From Cryptomeria japonica (Eukaryota; Streptophyta; Pinopsida; Cupressales; Cupressaceae), in assembly GCF_030272615.1 (NCBI RefSeq), contig NC_081413.1:609963209-610027208 (forward strand): a stretch of 64,000 nucleotides of DNA, given 5' to 3'. Shown piece after piece: positions 47,878 to 59,200 of this stretch. The notes under the pieces were generated by a model. That model searched no databases, had not been told where the DNA came from, and worked only from the letters and a program-made list of their open reading frames with translations. Numbering within the stretch: the first letter of the stretch is position 1; the number at the start of each line of letters is the position of its first letter. Made by a program: the position numbers and the translations under genes.

Positions 47878-49131
47878 TGAAGAGGGTGAAAAACAACAAG
47901 GAGATATAATGGTTAGAAATCAAAACAAAAGCATTCAAAGCATAAAAACTAAACCATTTTACCTTGTTACCATTACCTTCTCCTTCAAATTGAGCAATGG
48001 ATGAAGTGGAATGCACCCTTGCCTCCACTTGATTTTGATGACATGCTCCTTGATTGAATGTGGGTTTCTCTCCAATGCACAACAAATTGGATGGGTATGG
48101 ATAGATGCTTGCAAATGGATGAAGGATGAGGATAGCTATAGGGTTGGATGTTATTTGCCTATAGTGGTGATGCACAAGGATGGATTTCTAAAGCCAACTT
48201 AGCAACATGAGATTGCACAAGATGAGATATCAAATGAAGGGGGGGAGACCCCAATTTATATATTTGAAGAGGGAGGAATTGGCAGTTGAGATTGAAAGTG
48301 GATAAAGGGTTGAGATTGAAGGAAGGTGGGGACATGGATTGAAGGGACATGGTGTGACGACCAAGGGATTTGCCATAAATACATTTATTATCTCCACACT
48401 CCACAATGTACATGGGAAAGAGATCCTCAAGTACATTGGGAAGACAAAAAGGAATTAAAAATTCTTTGGGAGAGGACAAGGGAATTAAAAATTCCCAAAT
48501 AATGAAATGCATGGGGAAAGGAAATGAGAAAAGGAATTAAAAATTCCTTGGGAAGATGAGAGTGCATGGGGAAGAGAGGAAATTTGAAATCCTTGAAATG
48601 ACAAAAGTCAGTGCATTTAAGGTTGGGGGCTGAGAGGGGACAAGCCATTTATGGAAAATGGTTGACTTTGTGGCTAATCATGAGGGTTAGTCACTAGAAA
48701 ATGATTAGAGAGGATGATTAAGTGGGATAATGAGAGATTAGGAGGCAAGTGGGAAAGTTAGGAGGATTTGACAGGAGGAGAGAGAATGAGTGGAGGAATT
48801 AAAAATTAGGAAATAAAGTTAAGTGGGCTTCTAGAAGAATTAATTAAGCTAAATGAAGATTAGAGGAAAGTGATTTGTAGGAATCACATGATTTAGTTAA
48901 TTAATTTGAATTAATTAACTAAAGGGAATTTAGAAGAATTAATTAATTTGAAGAACTTTAGAAGAATAAGGAATAATCAATTTATTTAATAAATCAATTA
49001 TTGGACTATAGTGACATGATTAATTAAAGTAGATTTAATTAATTTTGAGAAGAATAAAGGATAACATAATTAAATCAATTAAATACGTAGTAAGGTTGAA
49101 TTAATTAAAATAATTAATTTAAGTGTCTACA
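47878..49131 (-). repeat. B 5' LTR
   Basis: Partner of 15688-16929, TGAAGAGGGTG...GTCTACA, also with three GAATTAAAAATTC inverted repeats. The right target copy ATTTC follows. Confidence 0.93.
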
Positions 49132-49890
49132 ATTTCATGTTGTTGATTGATGATTATTCAAAGATGATGTGGGTTATTTTCTTAAGGGAGAAGTCTGAAA
49201 CTTTAAAGAAGTTCAAAACTTTCAAAGCTATGGTTGATACTAAACAGGTTTGAAGCTGAAGTGTCTGAGATCTGGCAGAGGTAGAGAATTCATTTCCAGT
49301 GAGTTTAATGCATATTGTGAAAAGCATGGGATAAGAAGATAGTTGTCTGCTCTGAGAACCCCTCAACAATATGAAGTTGTGGAAAGGGCCATGATGTTGC
49401 AAGGAAATGTTCTGCATGTTTATTGGAGAGAAGCTATGAGTACTGCTATGTACACTCTTAACCAGGTGCATATCAAAGGTGATACCGGTAAGACTCCTTA
49501 TGAATTATGGTTTGGTCATGCTCCTACTATTAGATATTTCAAAAAAAATAGAAGTAAATGTTATATCTGAAGAGATGAAGATCTAGGAAAGTTTGATGCT
49601 AGATGTGATGAAGGAATATTTCTCGGTTATTCTACTAAAAGCAAGGCCTACTGATGTTATAATAAGAGATTGAGAAAGATAGTTGAGAGTGCTAATGTCA
49701 GAGTTGATGAAAGAAATGAGAGACAGATCAAATCTTGTGGATATGATTCAAATGATCAGGATGACAATGCAAACACAGGAAACCAACCTCAGATTCGAAA
49801 TCAAGTTCAGATCATTCTCGTGAATCTAGTGAATCAAGGTGAAGGAAATAGTGCAAGTTCTGAAGATAGAACTCAAGAGTCTAAAAAATA
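49132..49890 (+). pseudogene. G integrase core and C-terminal linker
   Basis: The plus-strand sense resumes with LLIDDYSKMMWVIFLREKSE, the first Asp region of the copia integrase core. After a frameshift near 49245, RGREFISSEFNAYCEKHGI and LSALRTPQQ follow. ALRTPQQYEVVERAMMLQGN covers the region of the catalytic Glu: the usual pattern is TPQQNGVVERKN, so Tyr-Glu stands in place of Asn-Gly. WREAMSTAMYTLNQ and TPYELWFGHAPT follow. Stops and frameshifts abound. It belongs with 4630-7098 and 15359-15687. Confidence 0.85.
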
Positions 49891-49921
49891 ATAAAATTAT
49901 AAGACTCCCAGGTATGTAAGA

Positions 49922-51570
49922 TTGAATCATTCAGAGAATCAAATTATAGGAGATAGAAATAAAGGTGTTCAGACTAGAAGAAGAATTGCAGAAGATCGGG
50001 TCGAGTATTGTTTGATTTCAAAGATTGAACCTAAGGATGTGAATGAAGCATGTAAAGATGAACATTGGGTAAAAGCAATGGAAGAAGAATTGAATCGGAT
50101 TGAAAAGAATAATACATGGATTCTTGTTCCCAGACCTAAAGACAAAAATGTAATAGGAACTAAATGGGTCTTCTGGAATAAATTGAATGAGCAAGGTGAA
50201 GTTGTTAGGAACAAAGAAAGACTTGTTTGTAAAGGATATTCTCAAATGGAAGAAATTGATTTTGAAGAGACTTTTGCTCCGATGGCAAGGATTGAAGTTG
50301 TTAGGTTACTTCTTGCTTATGCTTCTTACAAAGATTTCAAAGTCTATTAGATGGATGTCAAGTCAGTATTCCTAAATGGTGAATTAGAAGAAGAGGTGTA
50401 CATAGAGAAACTAGATGGATTTCTATTGACTGATCAAAGAGATATGGTGTGTCATTTGAAGAAAGCATTGTATGGATTGGAGCAAGTTCCAAGAGCATGT
50501 TATGTTAGATTGGATAAGTATCTGTTGAAGTTAGGATTTTAAAAAGGTATTGCTAATAGTAATCTGTATTTCAAGACTGATCATGATAACATTCTGATTG
50601 TTGAAGTTTTTGTTGATGACATTATTTTTGGAGGAAATGATAGTCTGTGCAAAGAGTTTTCTAATGAAATCTAGAATAAATTTGAGATGTCTATGATTGG
50701 AGAGATGAAATTATTTCTGGGGTTGAAGTTATACAAACAGAAAAAGGATTTTTTATATCACAGTCCAAGTATGTGAAGGAATTGTTGAAGAAGTTTGGTT
50801 TAGAGGATACAAAGCTAGTTGTAACTCCTATGGTGACAAGATGTAAGTTGACTAAGGATGATGATTCCCCTAAATCAAATCAGACCAACACAGATTTATG
50901 ATTGGTGGATTACTTTATTTAAATGAGAATAGACTGGATATCATGAATGTTGTTTGTCTTGTTTCTAGATTTCAAGCTGATCCTAAGGAATATCATGTTG
51001 TAGATGTTAAAATAATTTTTCAGATATTTGAAAGGAATTATTGATTTTGATTTATGGTACCCTAAGGATGATGATTTTACTTTGAGTGCTTTTACAGATG
51101 CTAATTGGGTAGGAGATGTTGATTACTGAAAGAGTACTAGTGGTGGTGTATTTTTCTTGGGAAAAAGATTGGTTTCATGGTTGAGTAAAAAGCAAAATTC
51201 AATTTCTCTATCTACTACAGAGAGAGAATATATTGTTGTTGCTAACAATTGTACTTAGGTTGTGTGGATGAAACAAATGTTGAAAGATATCAGAGTAGTG
51301 TATGATGAGCCTATTGCTATTTATTGTGACAATTCAAGTGCAATTAACATTTCTAAGAATCTAGTGTTGCATTCCAAGACTAAGCATATATCTATCAAGT
51401 TTCACTTTTTGAGAGACAAGGTAAATGAGAAGGAAGTCATATTGGAGTATGTGCCTACAAAGGAACAGATTGCAAACATCTTTATGAAACCTTTGCCTAA
51501 GGATACTTTTGAATATCTTAGAGAGAAGTTAGGGAAAGTGCATTGGTATGCATCAGTCCGGTGCATTTAA
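49922..51570 (+). pseudogene. G reverse transcriptase and RNase H (copia)
   Basis: RT begins about 50035 with EDEHWVKAMEEELN-type sequence and NTWILVPRPKDKNVIGTKWV. It continues FAPMARIEVVRLLLAYA and, after a TAG at 50348-50350, MDVKSVFLNGELEEEVY and LKKALYGLEQVPRACY. The catalytic YVDD reads FVDD at 50609-50620 (FVDDIIFGGND). RNase H has CDNSSAINISKN and KHISIKFHFLRD. The end is MKPLPKDTFEYLREKLG. Several frameshifts occur between 50543 and 51260. This order, with integrase before RT, identifies Ty1/copia. Confidence 0.9.
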
Positions 51571-51807
51571 CAGTCATATCTTGTGATCTAGATTGATGAG
51601 TTGAGGCTTCTACTCAAGGGGAGTAGTTAGTGAGTCATTTTTTGTGGTGCGAATATGTGTCTTTGTCATTGATGTCAAAGGGGGAGAGATTCATGTGAAA
51701 AATTGTGCACTAATCTAAGAGGGAAAGAGTAATATGAGAGACTTGTTGATTTATTTGTCATTGATTGTTTTTCACATCATATGTTGCCATCAATGCCAAG
51801 GGGAGAT
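51571..51807 (+). other. G 3' non-coding end with two purine tracts
   Basis: GTCAAAGGGGGAGAGA near 51674-51689 and GCCAAGGGGAGAT ending at 51807. The second abuts the 3' LTR and is the likely primer for plus-strand synthesis. Confidence 0.8.
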
Positions 51808-53088
51808 TGTTGGAGATTGCTGCAAATATGTGCTTTAGTGATATCTGAGAGATGTGTTGTTATTGATGTCAACATATTTCTCTGTCTGTGATAGTGATGT
51901 AGTGAAGATTGGTTAGTGAATTTGTTCAACATGTTGATGATCAGAGTTTACAGATTAAAGGGTTTGTAGAGGATTATGTATAGCTGATTCAGTGCAATTT
52001 TTAGTGGTCCGCATGAAGATTTGAGTGAGTTATGGTTATTTGTGTTGTGATTGGTTTTTTATTGTTCAGTGGTGCCAATGTGTCAATATTTTGATTTGCA
52101 TTGCTCCAAATTGCAATATCTTGATTTGTGGAATTGGAGGAATGTTTGGGACGTTCATGTGTGTCTTCAATTCAGGTGGTTCATGGTTTAGAGCTCTGCA
52201 AGTGATTTTTCAAGGTTGACAGTCATTGCAGTTAGTGTTCTTGAAGTTCAGTATGATGATATTGTGATCCTAGTAATTTGAGTTGTTGCAGATGTTGTGG
52301 TGGTAATTTATGATGCTTGTGGATGTTTCTATATCATGTTACTTTTTTGTTGGTGGTCTGCATTGATCTTTGTGTGCGTAATTGATGATTTTCTCTGATG
52401 TGTCAGTGCTCTTCATTGTTTTGGCTGACTAGATGCTTGTAGCATGTTGTAGATGTTCGATGCATAATTCTTGGAGGTGTTTCATGTTTGAGGCATGTGA
52501 TATGGGTCCATTATATGTCTAAGATGACATTTCTTGGTCCGCATGTGATATTGTAGCATGTGTGATTATATTTTTGTAATTAGGTGATGAGTGTTGAGCC
52601 GACCTTATGAAGAGTTGATGTCATGTATAAATAAATGTAATCTTAGTAATTGAGTGTGTATGGATGAGAATTAGAATGTGTATGAGCGAATACTATATAC
52701 ATCTTTCAGAGGCAGAGAATAAGTGTGAGAAGAAGTTGTTATGTGCTTAATCAGAACTGTAACCAGGCATTAAGAGATGTTATTTTATCAGGTCATGATC
52801 TTTCGAATGTGATCTGAATCTATTTGTAAGTCAATGAGTCTTCCCTGGGTTGTAGCCCTTTCTTGTTTTTTATCAGTGAGATCTAGGCAATGTGCCTGAA
52901 TGCATGTGCATTCCCCATTGTAATATTTTATATAATTCTAACAAAGTATCATCATATTGTGGGTAGGTTCCCACTATGGTTAATAATCATATTTGAGAAT
53001 AAGTTTAATTTGTGTAGGGTTTTGAGACAACTGATTCACACCCCCCCCCTGTCTCAGTCGTTTGCCCGGAATCAAAGCTATTTCATCA
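51808..53088 (+). repeat. G 3' LTR (complete)
   Basis: 1,281 bp, TGTTGGAGATTGCTGC...TTTCATCA. Its last about 1,010 bp match 4630-5705. It has the CTGATTCACACCCCCCC pattern near the end. Confidence 0.9.
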
Positions 53089-53959
53089 AAAACATCTTCC
53101 TCCCTCTTGGATTGTCATGTATCCTTGATAAGGATCCTTTAACACTTGTTTCAAGATATCTCCTTTACAACTATATCTTCCTTGCTTAAATAATTTTATC
53201 CTTTAATGAGTCTTCTTCCTAGATTGGAATGCATGCACTTTTGTTGAGGATATCTCCTTGGTGTTGAAGGTGTTTTATCCTTGATGTGGATCTCTATTTT
53301 CCTTAAGATATCAACATAACAATATGTTGATATCTTAAGGGGGGCATATAAGGTCTCCTCATTGCTTGTGCTTGGTGCCATTGTAGCACCCATTTTGCAA
53401 TCTCTTATCAATTTTTTTCTTGGTGCCACTACAACACCCATTTTGTAGTCACAATTTCAGATTATCTAGCAAAAATAGGCTTTTTCTTTGTAATATTCCT
53501 TAGCATGAGTCAACTACCATAATGCACCTTGCTAGACCTATATGACTCCTTTCTTTGATATGAATCACCCAATATATTATACCTTGTTGGCTAGTAGAAT
53601 CCATGCCTTCTCCTCTCATCGATTGGTGTACATCATTGTTATTTCTATAATTTCATTTGTGCTCATGCAATAACATGTCAAGAATGATATTAGCAATGAG
53701 ACATTTTTTATTTTGAGATCTCCTCAACTAGTTGACTTGGAACCTTTTATTTTCTTTAGTACTAGCATTATTTTCTTTGTGTGTATTTGAATTTTTTTGC
53801 ATGGATTAATAGGATCCTATGCTTTTGGGCTTGATCATCCCTCAAACTTGGTGTCATGCTATCCCTATCTTGTCTTTCTTTCACCCGCTCTAACTTTTCA
53901 TCTCTACTTCACCATGAGTATGAGCATAAGTTTATACTCCCACTAAAGTGGGGGATAAA
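53089..53959 (+). mobile_element. Element J: 3' interior fragment with polypurine tract
   Basis: The end (about 53920-53959) resembles the same region of A read in A's sense: A has TATACTCCTGCTAAAGTGGG and J has TATACTCCCACTAAAGTGGG. ACTAAAGTGGGGGATAAA (53942-53959) is the polypurine tract. No coding domain was recognised. A direct repeat of about 30 bp (TTGGTGCCA...ACACCCATTTTG) occurs near 53370 and 53415. J is probably the flank into which G inserted; this is inferred from position only. Confidence 0.5.
53301..53340. repeat. Perfect 18-bp inverted repeat (hairpin)
   Basis: CCTTAAGATATCAACATA, a 4-base loop ACAA, then the exact reverse complement, followed directly by GGGG. It lies in the J interior. 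It is not followed by a T-run, so it does not look like a simple terminator. Confidence 0.9.
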
Positions 53960-55486
53960 TGTAATGTTGTAAATTATATTCCATTACAATTTTACACTCA
54001 TTTTTGGGCCCTTTCTTTAGTGTGACTCCTAAATACATCTTGTACAAATGATAAACCTATAGAGTTAATTGATATAGCACTTTACAATCATCTCCTTTTG
54101 TTTTGGATTTTAATATTCCTAAATATAATTATATTGTAATGTATAGCTAGGAATTTAGTCCTTGGCTTGGTGGAAATTTCATTCCAAGCATAAACCTTTT
54201 GCTCCCTTTTTCACACCTTATCCTTTTGGACATGATCCTACCACCTTGATGCATGACCTTTCAAATTGTTACATGTGAACCTTGTTAGGATTGTGTAGTA
54301 TTTAATTATAATCATATGAATATGATTGTTTGACATGAAGGGACTCCCTAACCTCTCAAAACCTGACTAGACTTGAAGGTTGTGATAATTACAGCCCAAG
54401 GCTACACGACACAACTATAGGCTAAAATTGCCCCTACAAATATTTAGGTTATTTTTATACATTTTGGGGAAGTTTTCACATTATTTCATTCACCCATGGT
54501 ATTGAAAAACCACATTTTATATGTTCCTATTTTTAGAAACACATGCGCAAGAGGGGTGGTAGTAGTGAGTTTTATAGAGATATCGTCAGTATACATGGGT
54601 TGCCAAAATTCTAAAGAGAGAAAGTGTGTTTCATATGTACTCTTGTGTTGAAGGTTAATACATATGCATTTCTTTGATGATAAGTTATTTTCTCACAAGG
54701 ATTTCCCCACATAAATCTAGTATTATGTATGCATTCATAATGTTTTGTTAGTTTCAATTTTTTCCATATAAATATCTTAATGGGTAATTCAATGTTGTAT
54801 CAAGAAAAAATAGATTTGCATAATTTTTAAGGGGCAATATTATTAGTAATTTAGCTTATTTTATTAACAAATTATATGATGTTTAGGTCTTTTATGAACT
54901 CATACTTAGAGTATGTTTTTAGTTTTATAATCCAATCAATCAAGTATTATGGACATAAACACCTAAAATAGCTATACATGTTCATGCACGTATTTCCACC
55001 TATCTTAGAGATGGATCTTAATATAAGGTCATCTATTGGGTCTTTATCCACCTCATCCATGTGCACATTATGTTCATTTTTATCACTTGAGATTTCATTT
55101 GCATCTACTTAAAAAGTATTTTATATAGTTTTTAATCTCACTTGAAGTTTTCCCATCACCTCGTCTAGTTTTGTTGCTCTTTTTATGTGTAGTTTTTTTT
55201 CTTGAAACAATATTTTATAAAAAAATTCAATCTCAAATAATTTTACTCAACATCCTCTACATTTAAAGATCCCCACATTGCCTTTTATCCGCACTCATAA
55301 TATGGAATAAATGATTATATTAGACAATGCCTACTCACTCTCTAGAATAATAGAACTCACCGACACTTTGACACTTGCAACAAACTCACTACATATCATA
55401 AAAATGCCACCCCAAAAGGAATAACCTCCTCTAATACCATATGAAATAACAATGTAAGGTAAGGGGTCATAATGAAGGGAAACCTA
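53960..55486 (+). repeat. Putative J 3' LTR (extent unknown)
   Basis: Starts TGTAATGTTGTAAATTA immediately after the polypurine tract. No second copy is in the window. The right end is unclear, and K begins at 55492. A phrase CTCTAATACCATATG at about 55431 resembles a reverse-strand initiator-Met primer site (GCTCTGATACCA), so another minus-strand element may start there. No credible ORF in this stretch. Confidence 0.35.
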
Positions 55487-55491
55487 ACCAT

Positions 55492-56253
55492 CGAAGCAAT
55501 CACCGGTGAGGAGGGACCTCAAAGAGATCAATCCAAACCAGTCAGCAAGAGTAACACAACATAAACACACAGATATGATGGAGGCAATGCAAAATAGACA
55601 GTTTTATTCCATGAGATATGATTACATCTAACCGGTCACAACTGGGTTACAACATACTGACTCATAGGCTTGGTAGAATAGGTCAAAACTGGGACCTTGA
55701 ATAGAAAGATATATCTTCTATGCATAGTCTAGCTACTTGATTCTCTTCTTCATTGCATTATAAAGCATAATTACCAATATATATATACCCAAAAGGGATC
55801 AAAACTTGAAGAACAAGACCTAACATGAAAATAACAAGGTTGGCTTCCGCCAAGAGATTTCTTCAAAAAATCCAAATGATGAAACATAGATCATGCAAAA
55901 AGGTTGCCCACATGCCAAGGAACATATAAATCAATGCCCAAGGCTCCACAAGCTTCGAAATGGGTTCCAAAAGATCACCAGAATAGGTCCAGGCAACCGG
56001 TATCAAAGAATTGTCAATCCGGTAACAAGAAATTTCCATGGAAACCGGTAGCAATATCTTGCCAGAAAGTGATCTAAATGCGATGTGGTTTGAAAGCAAG
56101 AAAGATGAACAAGTATTCAAGTAGAATCCAACTCCACAGGATCTGGTGAGCCAAAATTGGGACACATAGAAAGGAAAACTGAAATTGCAAACAGAAAGGA
56201 AAATGTTTTTGGTTGATGCAAGATTGTTGTGAACTGGGGATGCTCCTGCATCA
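55492..56253 (-). repeat. K 3' LTR
   Basis: 762 bp, matching 60851-61842 apart from a large microsatellite in the latter. Shares GTGAGGAGGGACCTCAAAGA and GGGATGCTCCT.CATCA with the right copy. Confidence 0.93.
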
Positions 56254-56289
56254 GACATCTAGGGTTAATGAAAAAGTGAGCCTCACTTT

Positions 56290-59200
56290 GCCGGGGTTAA
56301 AGGGAAACCAAGGCGGTCTACATCTTCCTGAGAAATCCAAGATTAATCTCAACTAGTTTGTCCTTCCACTTCACAAGGTATTCCTTATACTGACTATTTT
56401 GGGTACTACGCCCAATCCTACTATCCAAGATATCTTCAATGTGATCTAGTTCCTTCTGGGGAAATTGTTTCTCCAAGTCTGCAACATTGTCCTCATTGAA
56501 TTCTGGTTCATGGTACTCATGAAGATCTGCAATGTTGAATATAGGTGAAATACTTAGACTATCTGGTAGCTCCACTTCATATGTATTTCCAGAACTGAAC
56601 TTCCTCAAAATATTACAGGGTCCAAACTTCTTCATCTGCAACTTATTATAAGTTCTAACTAGGAATCTCTCTTTTCTCAGATATACCATCACTTCATCAC
56701 CAACTTCAAGTTTCTTATGTCTCCTCTTCTCATCTGCCTTCTCCTTATATTTGATGTTCATGTCTTCCAAATGGTATTTTACCTGAATATGCAATGATGC
56801 CATGTGATCTGCAAAATCTTCTACTTATGAACTCTTCCGGTCTTCACTGCTAATGTCTCTCAGTTCTGCTAGACCTCTAGGGTGCACTCTGGTAACAATG
56901 TCAAAAGGTATTTTTTTGGTACTTCTATTCACTAAATTGTTGTAGGCAAACTCTGCTTGTGCAAGGATCAAATCCCAACTTCTGGTTTTACCTCCCACTA
57001 AACATCTCAACAAATTTCCCAAACTCTGGTTAGCAACTTCTGTCTATCCATCAGTTTGTGGATGAAAAGTAGAACTGAACTTCAAATCTGTCTTCATCTT
57101 CTTCCAAAGTGTTCTCCAAAAATAGCCAACAAACTTAGTGTCTATGTCTAAAACTATGCTCTTAGGTAATCCATGCAATCTCACCACTTCCTTGAAAAAT
57201 AGGTCTACTACATGCAATGCATTTGATGTCTTCTTACAATGTATGAAATGAGCCACCTTCAAAAATCTATCCACTACTACAAATATAGAATCATTCCCTC
57301 TCGGTGTCTTAGGCAATCCAAGTATAAAATACATGCTTATATCCTCCCAAGGTCTTATTGACACTGTCAAAGGTTTATACAGTCCCACATTTTAACATCC
57401 TTATGAATATGGGGCCAAAAGTATTTCTCACTCACCAATGCAACTATTTTGTCAATGCTAAAATGTCTAGCTAGTCCTCCAAAATGTTTCTCTTTTATCA
57501 AGTTCTCTCTCATGGAACTCTTAGGTATGCACAACTGAACTCCCTTGAATAACATCCCATCCTGAATAAAGTAATCCAACTGTTTGCTACTGTCTACCAT
57601 AATTGGTTCTCTATATGCTTTCCAAGATTCTGCAAAATTCGGGTCTTCATCATACAAGGTCTTCAAATCCTAATATTGTCACTCTCATCTTTGTCAGCAA
57701 ATTCCTTCTCTTACTCAATGCATCAACAACTTTGTTAGATTTCCCACTTCTATTCTTCAACACAAAGGTGTAACTCTACAAGAATTCTACCCATCTCATA
57801 TGTCTCTGATTCAACTTACTCTGACTATTCAAATACTGCAAAGCTTGATGATCTATATACAACACAAACTCCTTAGGCAACAAGTAGTGTCTCCATTTCT
57901 TCAAGGCTTGAACTATGGCATAAAATTCCTGATCAAACATTGAATATCTCCTCCGGGCATCATTAAATTTCTCACTGAAATAGGCTACTGATCTTCCTTC
58001 TTAACTCAAGATTGCTCCTATTTTTGTTCCACTTGCATCACAATCCACTTGAGATACTTTATTGAAATCCAATAAAGCTAACACAGGCTGCTCAGTCACT
58101 TTCTTCTTCAATAGTTCAAAACTTTTGTTTGCTCTGGTGGTCCACTTGAATTCCTTCTGATCTCCTCTCATGCTCTCAATCATAAGGTTACAAATTGAAT
58201 TGAAATTTCTGATAAACTTTTGGTAAAAACAAGCCAATCCATGAAATTATCTTACCTCTCCAATGCTTTCTATTGTAGGCCATTCAACAATTGCTTTCAC
58301 TTTCTCAGGGTCCATCTTCAAACCAGCCTTAGATATTACAAATCCTAAATAGGCTAACTCATCCTTCATGAAAGTACACTTCTTGATATTGATCAACAAC
58401 TTTTCTTCTCTCAACCTCTGCAAAACTTGTCTTAACTACAACAAATGCTCCTCTTTTGTCTTACTGAAAATCAGAATGTCATCCAAATACACAATAAAAA
58501 ACTTGCCCAAGAATTTCTTCTATACCTCATTTATCAGCCTCATAAAAGTACTTGGTGCATTAGTCAATCCAAAAGGCATCACCAACCATTCATATAGTCC
58601 TTCATTTGTCTTAAATGTTGTCTTCCACTCATCACCTTCTCTGATTCAAATATGATTATATACACTCTTTAAATCTATCTTTGTAAAGTATTTTGCTCCA
58701 CTCAAACAGTCCATTATGTCATCCATCCTAGCCAAAGGAAACTAGTATTTCACTGTGATCTTGTTTATTTCTCTTGAATCAATACACATCCTCCATTCTC
58801 CATTCTTCTTAGGTGCTAATACTATTGGTACTGCACAAGGGCTCGGACTCTACCTGATCAAACCTTTCTTCAACAACTCCTGCACTTGTCTATTCAGTTC
58901 TTTATTCTTTGCTGGTGTCAACCGATGTGCAATTTGTTAGGAAAATTATCTTCGGGAACCAATTCCATGCAATGACTAATACTTATTACAGGTGGCAAGC
59001 CATCAGGTACATTATCTAAAATTATGTCCTCATATTCTGTCAGCAAATCTCTTATCTCTTTCAGGTACTCTCCTTCTAGTTCTGATCTCTCAGTATTCTT
59101 AGGAATTAAGGCAAAATATACATTCTTATGTCTCAGTCCATCCATGAATTTCCTTCCATCTACTAAATAGATTCTAGCATTCGTACATACTTCATTCTTC

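Larger units (their letters stand above)
15688..49131 (-). mobile_element. Element B: Tat-like Ty3/gypsy retrotransposon carrying an antisense gene and three insertions
   Basis: LTRs of about 1.25 kb lie at both ends (TG...CA), with target copies ATTTT (15683-15687) and ATTTC (49132-49136). The uninterrupted G codon requires ATTTC, so the left copy has mutated. Minus-strand order is 5' LTR, 2.8-kb leader, gag, RT, RNase H, integrase, a non-coding stretch, an antisense plant-mobile-domain gene, polypurine tract, 3' LTR. Elements C, D and F account for about 16.8 kb, so B itself is about 16.7 kb. Large size and an antisense ORF between pol and the 3' LTR are known traits of some plant Tat-lineage elements. 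Assigning B there is inference from these traits and the Gag Cys-His motif. Confidence 0.85.
4630..53088 (+). mobile_element. Element G: Ty1/copia (Sirevirus-like) LTR retrotransposon, split by A and B
   Basis: Two LTR copies flank a copia-order coding region (gag, protease, GAG-pre-integrase, integrase, RT, RNase H). It is present in three pieces: 4630-7098, 15359-15687 and 49132-53088. Reading sense resumes across both gaps: GGTAC then AAAGACTAAAGGC gives G-T-K-T-K-G, and TATATTTC then ATGTTGTTG gives Y-F-M-L-L. The 5' LTR lacks its first part (about 240 bp, judged against the 3' LTR), probably because H inserted there. Protein C-termini such as PTKEQIANIF.KPLPKDTFEY and the purine tracts before the 3' LTR fit Sirevirus-like copia elements. 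G is the oldest layer of this nest. Confidence 0.85.

Noticed and set aside
4621-53088. Two independent repeats at 4.6 kb and 52 kb
   Set aside because: Copia coding order and resumed reading frames across A and B show that they are the two LTRs of one element.
55428-55486. Start of another minus-strand LTR element (CTCTAATACCATATG as primer site)
   Set aside because: The match is imperfect and there is no LTR pair or coding region to support it. It is kept only as a note under J.
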